From Gammaproteobacteria bacterium (GTDB lineage: Bacteria; Pseudomonadota; Gammaproteobacteria; DSM-16500): a DNA stretch of 64,000 nucleotides. The notes below the pieces were generated by a model, which was not told where the DNA came from, did no database searches, and saw only the letters and a program-made list of their open reading frames with translations. This document shows, piece after piece, positions 29,789 through 40,500 of this stretch. A program made the translations under genes and the position numbers. How positions within the stretch are numbered: position 1 is the first letter of the stretch; every line of letters begins with the position of its first letter. Where the stretch lies: positions 1-64,000 of the forward strand of contig JAJNBC010000008.1 of the NCBI GenBank assembly GCA_021156085.1, written 5' to 3'.

Positions 29789-30320
29789 CCCTTCCGTTTT
29801 TAAAGGCTATCAATTTGAATGTCACTATGATGGCATAAATGAATGAAATAGTTCTAGTCATTCCTGCGATTATTCGCTATCAACTTATGTAAGACACAAT
29901 ACTGACATAATGTGTGTATACTAACCTTCGAATTAGGTGTAACATAGAGTACGTTGAGAAGCCGAACCTAAAACCTAAAGAATCTGTATGTATAAAAATA
30001 TCGAATACAGCTTTACACAGTACATACCTCGCAGAACGAAGAGAATAGGGGTGGCGCTTTTAGAGGGTCTGTTGGCAATGCGCTAGGCCGAGATGAAACG
30101 CTTTGATTTTTGAGCACCGAAATGCAGTTGACATGAAAGTCAATGAGCATCGGAGCGCAGAAAATCAAAGTGTTACAGCCGGCGTAGTAGAATTGCCAAC
30201 AGATCCTAATAAAAAGAGCTGAAAAAATATTTAATTTAACCCAGATTAGCTACAACTCGTGTGGAAAGAGCCTAGCTGAAAAATAGAAGTGCGGCAGCTA
30301 AACTTTCTTCATCATCGAGC
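29789..30320. other. Gene-free region with one foldback element
   Basis: About 530 bp upstream of the response regulator. Besides the element at 30061-30209 I see no gene. The part 30210-30320 may be remnant of the missing 5' half of the S24 gene, but the frame is closed at 30273. Confidence 0.4.
30061..30209 (-). repeat. Foldback (MITE-like) element, complete copy
   Basis: Begins TAGAGGGTCTGTTGGCAA and ends TTGCCAACAGATCCTAA. The left end has diverged, with two extra bases after TA. Interior is the standard palindrome, in the opposite orientation to the copy at 18971. Confidence 0.88.
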
Positions 30321-30740
30321 GTGTTTTGTATTGCTGCTGAGTTATATCAATCTGTGGGTTCTATGAAAAAAAATAAAGAGACACCTTCTCATATAGGATT
30401 AGATGACGCACTGGCTCAAATTGCAAGCCCTTTATGCTTTGCACTTCTGGTTAAAGACACTAGCATGCTGCCCCTGTTTTTTGTCGGGGATGTAGTGATC
30501 ATCGACCCTACCGTGCGACCTGTTTCGGGGGACTTTGTGGCTGCAAAAATTCAGGGAAATGATAATGTACTTTTTAGAAAATATCGTTTGCTTTACATGA
30601 ATGGTTCGCACCAATTTGAGTTAATCGCGCTGAATGAAGATTGGGGAAAAATAACTATTACGAGTCAAACGGAGGGGGAAATCCTAGGTACTTTAATAGA
30701 GCATCGTTCCAAGCGCCGCATTCCTGATCCAATGATATAG
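30321..30740 (+). pseudogene. S24 (LexA-like) repressor, C-terminal domain only
   Basis: 139 codons from a GTG at 30321 (an in-frame ATG lies at 30363). It aligns along its length with the C-terminal 135 residues of the next gene: IGLDDALAQIASPLCFALLVKDTSMLPLF, then VVIIDPTVRP and VLFRKYRL, ending LIEHRSKRR. The S24 catalytic Ser (S48, DTSML) and Lys (K87) remain, but the DNA-binding half is gone. It is probably a truncated duplicate. If made, it could act on the intact paralogue by mixed dimer formation. Confidence 0.6.
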
Positions 30741-30806
30741 CATGCATTTGTAGTATGATGCTATACTGAAAATGATAAGTCAGGACAAGAATGAAGCAAT
30801 TAGCTT

Positions 30807-31511
30807 ATGTCAACCTTCGGTTATAGAATAAAAAAAGCGCGTCTTGAAGCGAAATTAAGCCAGGAAGCCCTAGCGGAAGCCATGAGCCAACTTGGAGATA
30901 AGAAGAAAATCTCTCGTACGGCTATTACGCAGTGGGAAACAGGCCGCACCAAAGAAATAGAGGCGGCTAATCTACTCAACGCCACCAAAGTTCTGAATGT
31001 GGAGCCAGATTGGTTACAATTCGGAACAGGAAGGATGCGGCCGCAAATAGAAATGAAGCCGTTGGATTTCTTTGATAATAAAATCTGTGTAGTGCCAGCA
31101 TTGAATTGTATTCCGGCTGTGCGTCTTACTGGAAAAAATAAAGAAATATTTTTACGTGTGGGGTTAGATGATCAATTAGCACAAATTGCAAGCCTTTCAT
31201 CTTTTGCATTAATTATTAAAGATAGTAGTATGTTACCTCTGTTCTCTCTGGGTGACCTTGTAATCATCGACCCTACTATTCAGCCCTCACCGGGGGAATT
31301 TGTGGCAGTTAAAATGAAAGATCAAGAAGCGGTTGTTTTTAGAAAATACCGTTTTTCTTCTCAAGGAAGTTTAGATCAATTTGAGTTAATTGCGCTCAAT
31401 AAAGATTGGGGGGAAATCAGTATTATTAACAAGGCTGATGTGGAAATCATCGGAACGTTAATAGAACATCGCTCTAAACGCCGACTTATGGATCTCAAGA
31501 TAGAATGCTAA
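30807..31511 (+). CDS. XRE helix-turn-helix repressor with S24 peptidase domain
   Basis: 234 codons. Residues 5-75 are an XRE-type helix-turn-helix (LSQEALAEAM ... SRTAITQWETG). Residues 115-230 are a LexA/CI-type S24 domain with Ser141 (DSSML) and Lys180 (VVFRKY) as the likely catalytic pair. Phage repressors of this kind are inactivated by RecA-stimulated self-cleavage. An Ala-Gly cleavage site is not obvious in the linker. No phage structural genes surround it, so it is a stranded prophage regulator or a domesticated one. Shine-Dalgarno is weak. Confidence 0.82.
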   Translation: MSTFGYRIKKARLEAKLSQEALAEAMSQLGDKKKISRTAITQWETGRTKEIEAANLLNATKVLNVEPDWLQFGTGRMRPQIEMKPLDFFDNKICVVPALNCIPAVRLTGKNKEIFLRVGLDDQLAQIASLSSFALIIKDSSMLPLFSLGDLVIIDPTIQPSPGEFVAVKMKDQEAVVFRKYRFSSQGSLDQFELIALNKDWGEISIINKADVEIIGTLIEHRSKRRLMDLKIEC

Positions 31512-31513
31512 TT

Positions 31514-31541
31514 GGCCTCGCCAATTGTCAACAAATCTTAA
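31514..31541 (+). repeat. Foldback element, right-end fragment
   Basis: GGCCTCGCCAATTGTCAACA followed by AATCTTAA matches the right end of the element (GGCCTAGCGAATTGTCAACA then GATCCTAA). It starts 2 bp after the stop of the S24 regulator. The rest of the element is missing. Confidence 0.6.
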
Positions 31542-31620
31542 TTTTATAGAAAATTATCTCTGGCTAAGAGTGAGTTTTTAAGACGAAGCCACTTCTGTTA
31601 AAAGGGTTGATATTTTTATC

Positions 31621-31768
31621 TTAGGATCTGTTGCCAATTCTACTATGCCGGCTGAACCCCTTTGATTTTCTGTGCTCCGATGCTCATTGACTCGCCTGTC
31701 AACTGTGCTTTGGTGCTCAAAAATCAAAGCGTTCTATCTCGGCCTAGCGAATTGTCAACCGATCCTAG
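31621..31768 (+). repeat. Foldback (MITE-like) element, complete copy
   Basis: TTAGGATCTGTTGCCAATTC opens and GAATTGTCAACCGATCCTAG closes; TA flanks both ends. It has cut the 3' end of the DUF4143-type ATPase gene on the minus strand, which now reads 12 codons into the element before stopping. Confidence 0.92.
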
Positions 31769-32892
31769 GAAATTTGAGAAATTTACCACTTTAATTTTTT
31801 CTGTTAATGAATAAGCTCGCGTACCCGGATAAATGACCATGAGTTCATCAAGTTGCAGGGTATCAAAAGCTATTTGCATGGATTTAGTTAATTTGGGTGC
31901 GTCAGCATGCTTGAATTCAAATCCTAGGCGCTTGCCTTGATGAAATATGAGTAAATCAAGCTCTGTTTCTTGATGTGTCGCCCAATAATAACAGCGCTCT
32001 GCTTCTACATGATAACAACGAATTGTTTCTTCTAGCGCGAAACCTTCCCAAGAAGCCCCTAATTTTGGATGATGTTGCAACGCTGTTTTATTTTCAATAT
32101 CTAATAAATAATGTAGCAAGCCGCTATCACGAAAATAAATTTTTGGCGATTTAACTTGGCGTTTGCTAATATTTTCCCACCAGGGAGATAATTGTCTAAT
32201 CATAAATGTTTCAGACAAAATATCTAGGTAATGCTTAATACTCTTACTATTAATGCCTAGTGAACGTGACAATTCTTCTGCATTAAATATATTGCCATGA
32301 TAATGCGCCAGCATCATCCAAAAACGTCGTAAATTAGCGGTAGGAATACGAATACCCAAATTTGGAATATCTTGTTCAAGAAATGTTTAATATATTGCCT
32401 GCGCCATTCAAAACTGTTTTCATCGGATTTAGCCAGATAAGAAGATGGATAACCCCCTCGTACCCATAAATTTTCGCTTTCATGGGTTTCATGATAATCA
32501 AATGGCTGAATTTCAAGATACGCTATACGTCCCGCAAGTGACTCTGAAGATTGGTATAATAATTCACGCGAAGCACTACCTAAGACTAGCCAGCGTTGAT
32601 TTTTTTGGGAAGAATCCACTAACACACGTAATGCAGGAAATAGATGAGGGCGTCGTTGGATTTCATCAATCACTATTAACCCTTCTAGTTGGTTAAAAGT
32701 CAAATGCGGGTTTTCCAACAGAGCAATATCTTGATCTCTTTCTAAATCAAAAAGATGAACAGCCCCTTGCTGCTTCGCAGCAAATTGCTTCGCTAACGTT
32801 GTTTTACCTACTTGACGCGCGCCCAGCAAGCATACCACAGGAAACTGCTGGCTGAGCGAAGCTATCTTGTTGATATAATAAGGTCTTTTCAT
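31724..32892 (-). pseudogene. AAA ATPase with DUF4143-type C-terminus, frameshifted
   Basis: The first part (32892-32385) has the P-loop GARQVGKTTLAKQF, Walker B LIVIDEIQRRP and sensor GSASRELL. The frame then shifts in an A-run (AAA at 32381-32383). One more A would restore the chain into NLGIRIPTANLRRFWMMLAHYHGN and the DUF4143 domain (SLGINSKSIKHYLDIL, PKIYFRDSGLLHYLL, WEGFALEE, LDLLIF). The last 12 residues (from GSVDN) come from the foldback element. These ATPases are common accessory genes of unclear function. It is inactive unless frameshifting or a sequencing error is involved. Confidence 0.82.
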
Positions 32893-32974
32893 ATGTTCAT
32901 GAAAAACTGGTATCTAGATCCTTATTTTCATGGAATATTGAAAAAATAGCAAACATTTAAAAATATTGTAAGGC

Positions 32975-33121
32975 TTAGGATCTGTTGACAATTCGCTAGG
33001 CCGAGATGGAACGCTTTGATTTTTGAGCACCGAAGCGCAGTTGACATGCGAGTCAATGAGCATCGGAGCGCAGAAAATCAAAGTGGTACAGCCGGCATAG
33101 TAGAATTGTCAATAGATCCTT
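32975..33121 (-). repeat. Foldback (MITE-like) element, complete copy
   Basis: Begins TTAGGATCTGTTGACAATTC and ends GAATTGTCAATAGATCCTT. The interior palindrome is the most complete in the window. It fills the gap between the ATPase pseudogene start and the pabA stop. Confidence 0.92.
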
Positions 33122-33128
33122 GGATCTA

Positions 33129-33719
33129 TCAATAATGATCTATGAAGTTCTTCAGCACCGCATAACCATGCTCCGTTAAAATAGCTTCTGGATGATATTG
33201 GATGCCAAATAAAGGATAAGTCTGATGCTGAAAAGCCATGATGATCTTTGTTTTTACCTTATCATAAGCCCAAGCCGTGATTTTAAATTCTTTGGGCAGT
33301 GTAGCAGGATCGACTACTAGAGAATGATAGCGTGTGGCGCTAAATTCATTGGGGAGGCCGGCAAATAATCCTTCGCTTGTATGAAAGATTTTAGATTGTT
33401 TACCATGCATAATTTCCGGTGCATACATGATACGTCCGCCAAAAGCGTAGGCTAAGCTTTGATGACCTAAACAAATACCTAACATCGGATAAATCGCGTG
33501 GTATTTTTTTATTATTTCGAGGGTATAACCTGTTTCACTAGGATGTCCTGGGCCAGGTGATAATACAAGGGCAGCGGGGGTTAGTTTTTCCAGATTTTCT
33601 AAGCGTGCATCATCGTTTTTTATTATTTCTGTGAATGCACCTAAAGTATCAAAATAATTTTTAATGGTATAAGTAAAAGAATCGTAATGATCAATAATAA
33701 TTAATTTTTTTGTTAGCAT
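33129..33719 (-). CDS. pabA: Aminodeoxychorismate synthase glutaminase subunit
   Basis: 196 codons. It is the glutamine amidotransferase that feeds ammonia to PabB in folate (p-aminobenzoate) synthesis; it may also serve anthranilate synthase. Conserved motifs are IDHYDSFTY at the start, SPGPGHP, the nucleophile Cys in GICLGHQS (near 80), and the His/Glu pair in IQYHPEA (near 174-178). It follows pabB with a 13-bp gap. No trp genes are nearby, which favours the pab role. Confidence 0.9.
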   Translation of the reverse strand: MLTKKLIIIDHYDSFTYTIKNYFDTLGAFTEIIKNDDARLENLEKLTPAALVLSPGPGHPSETGYTLEIIKKYHAIYPMLGICLGHQSLAYAFGGRIMYAPEIMHGKQSKIFHTSEGLFAGLPNEFSATRYHSLVVDPATLPKEFKITAWAYDKVKTKIIMAFQHQTYPLFGIQYHPEAILTEHGYAVLKNFIDHY

Positions 33720-33732
33720 AACTCTATGTACG

Positions 33733-34890
33733 TCACATTTCTGTGAAAAAACGAGCTTTTAATTTCATTTCTTCAAATTCACTGGCTGCAGAAGAATCAT
33801 TCACGATGCCTCCTCCAATACCCAGCTCACCTTTATTATTCTTAATGAAAAGTGTTCTAATCGAAACATTAAAACACATATCATTGGTGGGTGTTAGATA
33901 ACCTATTGTTCCTGTGTAAATACCTCGAGGCTCTTTTTCTACCTCTTGAATGATCTGCATCGTTCGTTTTTTCGGTACTCCTGTCACCGAGCCACAAGGA
34001 AATAATTTTTTAATAAATGTTTTAAATGAAGTAGTGGGATCAACGCAGCTCTGAATAGTGGAAATCATTTGATGCACAGTTTCATAGGTGTCTACCTGCA
34101 ATAAATGAGAGGCATGCACACTGCCCGGATAAGAGAAGCTACTTAAATCATTTCGTAATAAATCAACAATCATCATATTTTCCGCGATTAATTTGGTATC
34201 GGTGGTCAAAAAAGCTTTATTTTTTTTATCTTCTTCTAAGTCTATGGCGCGAGGCATGGTTCCTTTCATAGGCTTCATTTTGACTATATTTTCTCTTTTA
34301 GAGAAAAATAATTCAGGGGATAGAGATAAAATTTGATATTCTTTGAAAAAAAGAAGTGCAGCATATTCCACTTTCTGCCTTTCACGCAAAGATTGATATA
34401 GTTTCACAGGGGCTCCTTGGAAATCAAAGGTGTATTTTCCTGTGTAGTTCACTTGATAAGTATTTCCCTGATAAAGATGATTTTTAATTTTATTAAATGC
34501 TTCCTCATACTCTTTCTCATTTAAATTAAGCTGAGTATGATACGCAACGCTTTCTTCCGGATGTGCGGCGCTCAATTGCTCCAAGAGGTGATGTACTTCT
34601 TTCTGATTAAGGGTTTGGCAGTTTTTAAATGCAAAGAAATGCAATAAAGGCACTCCATTTTCGTAAAAATCATTTGCTATCAGGTTAGGCTCTAAAAAAT
34701 AAGAAGCCTCATAACTGATTAATCCCACTAAATAATGCTCTTGTTGTCTAAGTTCATCAATGCGGTCTAAGCAAAATATTAATTGCAGCGGATCAGTACA
34801 AAGGATTTCTTCTGTACTGTCTGTAAAAAAAAGTGATTTCTTTTCAAGGGGGCTGGATTTTCTATCTTCTAATAAAATAAATTCATTCAT
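33733..34890 (-). CDS. pabB: Aminodeoxychorismate synthase component I
   Basis: 385 codons from the ATG at 34890; a GTG at 34911 is an alternative. It converts chorismate to 4-amino-4-deoxychorismate with ammonia from PabA. Motifs are QVNYTGKYTFDF, LSLSPELFF, KPMKGTMPR with the PabB lysine, AENMMIVDLLRNDLS, FPCGSVTGVPKKRTM, GIYTGTIGY, and GIGGGIVNDSS. No pabC lies beside it. Its start is 1 bp after the stop of the upstream coiled-coil gene, so the two are co-transcribed, an odd pairing of folate and effector-like genes. Confidence 0.9.
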   Translation of the reverse strand: MNEFILLEDRKSSPLEKKSLFFTDSTEEILCTDPLQLIFCLDRIDELRQQEHYLVGLISYEASYFLEPNLIANDFYENGVPLLHFFAFKNCQTLNQKEVHHLLEQLSAAHPEESVAYHTQLNLNEKEYEEAFNKIKNHLYQGNTYQVNYTGKYTFDFQGAPVKLYQSLRERQKVEYAALLFFKEYQILSLSPELFFSKRENIVKMKPMKGTMPRAIDLEEDKKNKAFLTTDTKLIAENMMIVDLLRNDLSSFSYPGSVHASHLLQVDTYETVHQMISTIQSCVDPTTSFKTFIKKLFPCGSVTGVPKKRTMQIIQEVEKEPRGIYTGTIGYLTPTNDMCFNVSIRTLFIKNNKGELGIGGGIVNDSSAASEFEEMKLKARFFTEM

Positions 34891-34891
34891 T

Positions 34892-36103
34892 CTATCTGCG
34901 AAGTGTAGCACCCCGAGCCGCCAATTCTGCTCTTGCTATCGGCCGTTCTTCACCACTTAATTGAGCAGCCAAGTCTGCCGTTTCATGCTGGTTGTGTACT
35001 CTAGCAAAATTAGCGATTTGTTTTAAAAGTTGGTGCATGGAGTGGGTTTGTTGATGATGTAGGGTTTCTAATGCAGATTCTTTTATTTTTAATACTTTTA
35101 GTTTTTCTCTTGCCCGCATCATTTCGTTATCTGCTTCTTCCATTTTCCGGCACCGTGCCTCAACGATATCAGCACGACAAGATAATTTCCAAAGATGTTT
35201 GGCAAAGCCCATTTCATTCTTATATTCGCTATGAATAGTTTGGCGTAACGCTAAATCTTGTGTATTGGATTCATAAGCTAAAAGCCACGTCTTCAATTCG
35301 CGTTGGATAGGAACCAACATGCGTATATCACGCTGATAAGTATGGATGGCACGTCTTCTTTCTAGAGTATGTTCTTCTTCGGCGGCCTGGGGCTGCTGCA
35401 TACTCATTCTTTGTAATAGACTGAGGGCCATCGCTGGAGAAGGCGAAGCTGATGCATTTTGTGCGGCTTCCTGCCTATCCATGATGAACGTTTGTAATTG
35501 TGCTGGTGATAACTGATTACGATAAAAATCTTGGTTGAGATCCATTGTAAAGGTTTGCTCTCCCACCCGGATAGGGGTTTGATAGACGGTATCAAAATAA
35601 CTCTTCAGGTAGGCTTGTTCTGCTGCTTGCTGTTTCGCTGCAGTTTGCGCATAGTGGGCGGCTGCTAACTGAGCCTGTACTTTTGTTTGATAAAGTTGAG
35701 CTGCTACCACACCTATTTGAGATTGAAAACCAGAGAGTGTATTCATCAAAAGTCCGTAAAGATCAAATGAGGTGTGAGTTTGCGCGATTTGCGCCATAAT
35801 CTTGGCTTGTTCGGCATGATATTTTTCTAAACTTTGGTTAAGCGCATTTTGTTCTTCTTTCTTTTTGCTTGCAGCTTCTTCTTCCTCTTCTTGGGCTTTT
35901 TCTGCGGCTTCTTGAGCTTGTAAAGAAAGAGCGTATCGTAATCTTTCTCTTTTTAATTCAGCTAACCAACGCTCGTGGTTAATAAGCGCGTTATACATTT
36001 CCAAAGATTTCAAACTTGTTGGATCAGCAAGTTCTTGCTCAAGGGTTCTTTCGCTTAGAGTAGGTGCGAGGGTAAAATTAGGAACTACCTGATCGTATGC
36101 CAT
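34892..36103 (-). CDS. Coiled-coil hypothetical protein
   Basis: 403 codons; no family recognised. Residues about 45-105 form a strongly charged helix (Ala, Glu and Lys). Residues 125-170 are an Ala/Gln-rich helix, and residues about 240-380 a second helical stretch with His/Gln (LHHQQTHSMHQL). No signal peptide or membrane span. The all-helical shape and setting suggest a host-directed protein, as an inference. It lies 1 bp before pabB. Confidence 0.65.
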   Translation of the reverse strand: MAYDQVVPNFTLAPTLSERTLEQELADPTSLKSLEMYNALINHERWLAELKRERLRYALSLQAQEAAEKAQEEEEEAASKKKEEQNALNQSLEKYHAEQAKIMAQIAQTHTSFDLYGLLMNTLSGFQSQIGVVAAQLYQTKVQAQLAAAHYAQTAAKQQAAEQAYLKSYFDTVYQTPIRVGEQTFTMDLNQDFYRNQLSPAQLQTFIMDRQEAAQNASASPSPAMALSLLQRMSMQQPQAAEEEHTLERRRAIHTYQRDIRMLVPIQRELKTWLLAYESNTQDLALRQTIHSEYKNEMGFAKHLWKLSCRADIVEARCRKMEEADNEMMRAREKLKVLKIKESALETLHHQQTHSMHQLLKQIANFARVHNQHETADLAAQLSGEERPIARAELAARGATLRR

Positions 36104-36207
36104 GTTCTCGTCTCTTTAGTTTTTATGTATGAAATGAGGAGCATTCTAAACGGAGTGATTGATGAAATCAAGCGAATTGCAATAGCTCCTGACATCTAAG
36201 TAGGAGC

Positions 36208-37266
36208 TCATGAGCGCATTTTTGGCGGAGGTGCAGTGGCAGTAATAGAAGAAGCATGGGCCATCAATTTATCCTTCCCAGAGGAGGAGGAAGAGAAAAA
36301 TGGCCTACTTAAGGGATAGCAGTGGGTTGCTAATATTACAGAAGAAATAAATCCAAAGAAGGCCAAAGCCAAAGAGGGTGAGATAGCCATACTTATAGCC
36401 AATCCACCCAGGATGATCATGAGCCCTATAAGTCTTGATCCTTGCTTTTTATAGAGGGAGGATTTAAGAAGAATAGGTTCCCCCTCTTCTTGTTTGGCTT
36501 CTTGAGTATCTTTCTCTGCCTCAGACAAATTAAAGGGGTGAAAGGAGGGACGCGATTTTTCAGGCGCTGGAAAATATTGGTCCATAAGCTTAATGAGGTC
36601 AGTTTTTTTAGGGCCCTCCTCCTTCTCTGGAGAGTCTTTTAGAAATTCGTCAAATTTCCCCCGCAGAGCTTGTTTTCTTTCTTTAGATACGTCACTAAAT
36701 TGCTGAAGAAGCGCTGTTTGTTGCAAACCGTCAGTATATGTCAATATACCAAAGAATAATGATTCATTTTCCAATAATAAAATTAAGTAGACGTTGTAAT
36801 TAACGTCAGTAAAAATGGAAATGAGCTCGTTTATCAATTGTTCTCTTTTCGTTTTATTCGTTTCATTGGGCTCCCCGTCCAATTCTTTGGCATAAGGCAA
36901 ACAAAATTCAAGAAGTACTTGAAAAGCATGGTCGTGGAACACGCGATTTTTACTTTTTTCCGCTGCATACCGAAGAAATGAGCGCTCGGGGGAGATATCG
37001 GGAGTTCGTTCTAATAGCCACTCTTTATTTTGACGCAAGAGGGCTCGGATATTCTCAGCCCCCTCCTGCCTGTCAATGCTTGTTTTGAGTTTTCTTTGAT
37101 TGGTGATGAGTTGATGTTGTGCGTGCTGAGCAGCGATGTGGCGGGCTGCAAAAGCTGCAGCGCTACGGGCAGAAGCCGCAGCAGCTCCACGCGCAGAAAC
37201 CGCAGCTCCACGCGCTACAGATGTTACGGAGGACAGAGGGGGTAAGCCCCATCGATTAGATGACAT
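36208..37266 (-). CDS. Effector-like protein with C-terminal membrane segments
   Basis: 352 codons from the ATG at 37266, which has GGGAG at 9 bp. An in-frame ATG at 37317 adds 17 residues and has no site. The N-terminus has an Ala/Arg/Ser repeat (RGAAVSARGAAAASARSAAA) that looks like a low-complexity targeting segment, then helices. The C-terminus has two hydrophobic segments (LIGLMIILGGLAISMAI and LALAFFGFISSVILA) and a Ser-rich tail. The arrangement repeats that of the other effector-like families here. No enzyme motif is seen. Confidence 0.65.
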   Translation of the reverse strand: MSSNRWGLPPLSSVTSVARGAAVSARGAAAASARSAAAFAARHIAAQHAQHQLITNQRKLKTSIDRQEGAENIRALLRQNKEWLLERTPDISPERSFLRYAAEKSKNRVFHDHAFQVLLEFCLPYAKELDGEPNETNKTKREQLINELISIFTDVNYNVYLILLLENESLFFGILTYTDGLQQTALLQQFSDVSKERKQALRGKFDEFLKDSPEKEEGPKKTDLIKLMDQYFPAPEKSRPSFHPFNLSEAEKDTQEAKQEEGEPILLKSSLYKKQGSRLIGLMIILGGLAISMAISPSLALAFFGFISSVILATHCYPLSRPFFSSSSSGKDKLMAHASSITATAPPPKMRS

Positions 37267-37563
37267 AAAACATATCTCCCACGTGAATTTGTTATTTTTA
37301 GTAGCCTCCTTGCTCATAAAAAGTGCAATTTACATGATTTATAAAGGAAGGTCAATCTTTTTTTGCTTTTAATTTTCTCAATTAGAGATTAAATGTTCAA
37401 CTTAAGTAATAATTCCGTTTATTGAATTAGCCGGCCCTTAAACAGAGTTTTGAGATTATTTAAAGGCTATTAAAAGATTGCATGTACCAAAAATAGACAG
37501 TAAAATACCTCTCTCACTAAAAATAGTTAAAAATTTACGAGTACTAACCGAGGAAAAAATAAC

Positions 37564-40500
37564 ATGCAATCTTCCCACAACTCTGCTCCTTCTGAGTTAC
37601 TGATTCCTATTCAATTTAGGGAGCCTCAAGCAGCCCCTTATATTTGGGTTAACAAAGACACGAATAAAGTACACCTTATTATGTCTGCTGTAGGGGGTAC
37701 TCATCTCATTACAACAGATAATACTTGTAAAACGCTTGCAAATATAAAGCAATCATTAGGTATTCATCGGGGCGCTCGTGCATTGACTTCATTAACATCT
37801 TATCAATCTGCATTAATGTATGATATTCGATTAATTCAGCAGACTGACGGGAAAGGACAAGCTAGTGGGCTATTGCAGAAAAAACAGGAGAGATTAAAGC
37901 AAATCAATTTTTTATTAGACATGCTGGGTTACATCATTTACGGTCAAGGGCAGCACGGCAATCAAGCGATGAAAGCATTTCTTGAGCGTGATGAGCAGTG
38001 GCCCGTTTTTCTTCAAGCAGCACTTGGAGCTCCTAACAATAATTTATTTAGTATGCACTTAAGACCCAGAGATATTAATCCTGTGACTCAAATGATTCAT
38101 CCTGTTTTTGCCGTATCGCGTGAAGATAAGTTAGAGGATAATCCATTTTATCCGTTTATAAAAAATATCTCTCATATACTCTTTAAATCCGCTACGCCTG
38201 AAAAAACATTATTGGCAGCTGTGAAAAAGCAGCTTTCAGATGGATTAGAAAATAAAGAAGAAGAGGAGAACCTAGCGCTATTTAAGAGAGTTAAAGAAGC
38301 TATCCAATCTCAAGCCGTTCTTTTATTTGGAGAGGGCATCTCCTTAGAAAATGTGAAGGCTATTGCTTATGAACAGATTCTAAATTTACACCTCTTGGAA
38401 GATGGTGAGGTATTTACGCCAGAGATTTTATTCGACGTTATTATCCATGCCAGTGGATTACTTCAATCTCTAGCAGTCTCACCCTTTTCAGAAGTGAACA
38501 AGGATAGCAATCCGCCAAGTTCGAGAGATCTTTATTTATTAGTCCAATTCTTTCTAGGGAATGCGAATATTTATTGTGTGGCTAATAAACTAGTGGCTTC
38601 AGATATTAATTTTGGAAAAATGAGGGGGCTCAGTGAAAGGCTTTTTGAGACTGTTGCAAAAGCTTTTTCTGAGGGCGTCCCAATCGAGGAGAGATTGCTC
38701 GATTTTATTGATGCGTACTGTTTACGTCAGCAAAAATTATCCCCTCATCAACGTGCCGAGATTATCCAACAATTTCAAGAAAGATGGAGAATGATCAGAG
38801 ATGCCCATAATTTTGATGAGTTTATGCTACTTCAAGGTAAAGGTTCTTTTGTTGCTCATCAAGGCAGTATTGGAACGGGGTTTGTGAATTTATTAGGAGA
38901 ACAGCTTAAAATAGAATTTAAGGCTCATCCCAGATTCGCTGATCGGTATAAGGATTTTTGTGTATTCATAGACCATACTGTTGCCGATTATCAGCAAGTG
39001 ACCCAGGCTCAGTGTGTGTTAGAAGTGGATGATCCACATGCTCAGGCTTCTACAGTTGGTATGACTGAAGAAGCATTGTATGCATTCATTATCACTTTGT
39101 TCAATAAATCTGAAGATCATAGTTTATTGATTGACCTTCTTTTTTCTTATGTAAAAGGGAATATACGCGTTTTTCAAATATTACCAGATAGAATAAAAGA
39201 GCAAATGAAATCTAATCCTCAATTTAATATCTTATATGAAGCTATAGGACAGCGTATTGAAAATCGTGATTTAATCCAAATTTTTAACAGAATTATGGGA
39301 ATTAATACCTCATTTCGAATAACACGTGAGATGGCCAATGCCCTTTATATAGCTTGTATTACTCAACAAGAACCTGATGAGAAATATAAAAGGTATCAAG
39401 TTAACTTGCAGCATATGCGTGCTCTATTAACAGAAATAGGGGTTGAAATAGCAGGAAAAAATATTTTTTTCAATTCTGAAAATGAAATTGTGCTCATTTG
39501 TTCTGAACAGCAGGCTAGCCATTTACAAGTAATCATTAATGCTAATTTAAGAAAGATTTATCTTAATCAAACAGCCATAGATTCGATACAAGAATATGTA
39601 TGGACCATCAAAGATAGGCAAGTAAATCAGCGTAATGTATCATTGCAAGCATTTGTTGAGATATGCGAACAATATAGAGATGTTAATCAAGCAGGCAAAA
39701 GGATAATTGAACTATTGAAGCTAATCGCTATTCATGATGTTTATCTTAGCCGTCCGAACTATGATGAAAGCGAGAATGGGTATATTTTAACAGCAGATTC
39801 AGCAGATTCTTTTGAGCATATCCTCACTATTCTAAACTATAGACTTCTTGACATGCCCAGCTCAAAAGCACGGGCTTTATATGTTTTATTAGAACAGCAT
39901 TGCCCAAGTTACTATGAAAAACATATAGAACCTCTTAATAATCAAGACGATGCTGAAAATTCTAAAATAGCACAAACGCTAAAAGCTTTAGGATTGCAAT
40001 TTGCTAAATTAAGTTTTAAGGATGATTATAACGGTTATAAGATTGTTGCTTCGGAAGAAGTGGGAGAATTAATAGAAGAAATCAATGAATTATGTAAGCC
40101 AGTAAGTCACGAAAAATTTAATGCGGTTGTTCCCTCTCGCCTTCAATCAAGAATTGATTTTTTAAATTCACTTCGTGAATCCGTAGAAGAAAGGAAAGAA
40201 GGTGAAAGTGAGAAACATGAAAAAAGTATTCCTGCGCCACCTGGCGGTCCTATGGGTTTGCCACCCCTACATCTTCAACTACCCCCCCTTCAAGCAGGAG
40301 AGAATGAGGAAGAGGAAGAAAAGAAAGACGAGGTAAGTACTGCTTTGATCTTAGGTGCGCTCGCGGTTAAGGCTCAGGCGCCTCGTCTTCTCTTTACTAT
40401 GTATCCCGTCAAAGCCTCATGCCGAGGTATAGATGAGGCGAGTGAACCTCTGCCTTCTTACAAAGACGAGACAGCTATTATAAGGCTTTCACAGCGGGGC

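Noticed and set aside
30807..31511. Prophage centred on the S24 repressor
   Set aside because: No integrase, structural or lysis genes flank it, and no attachment repeats were seen.
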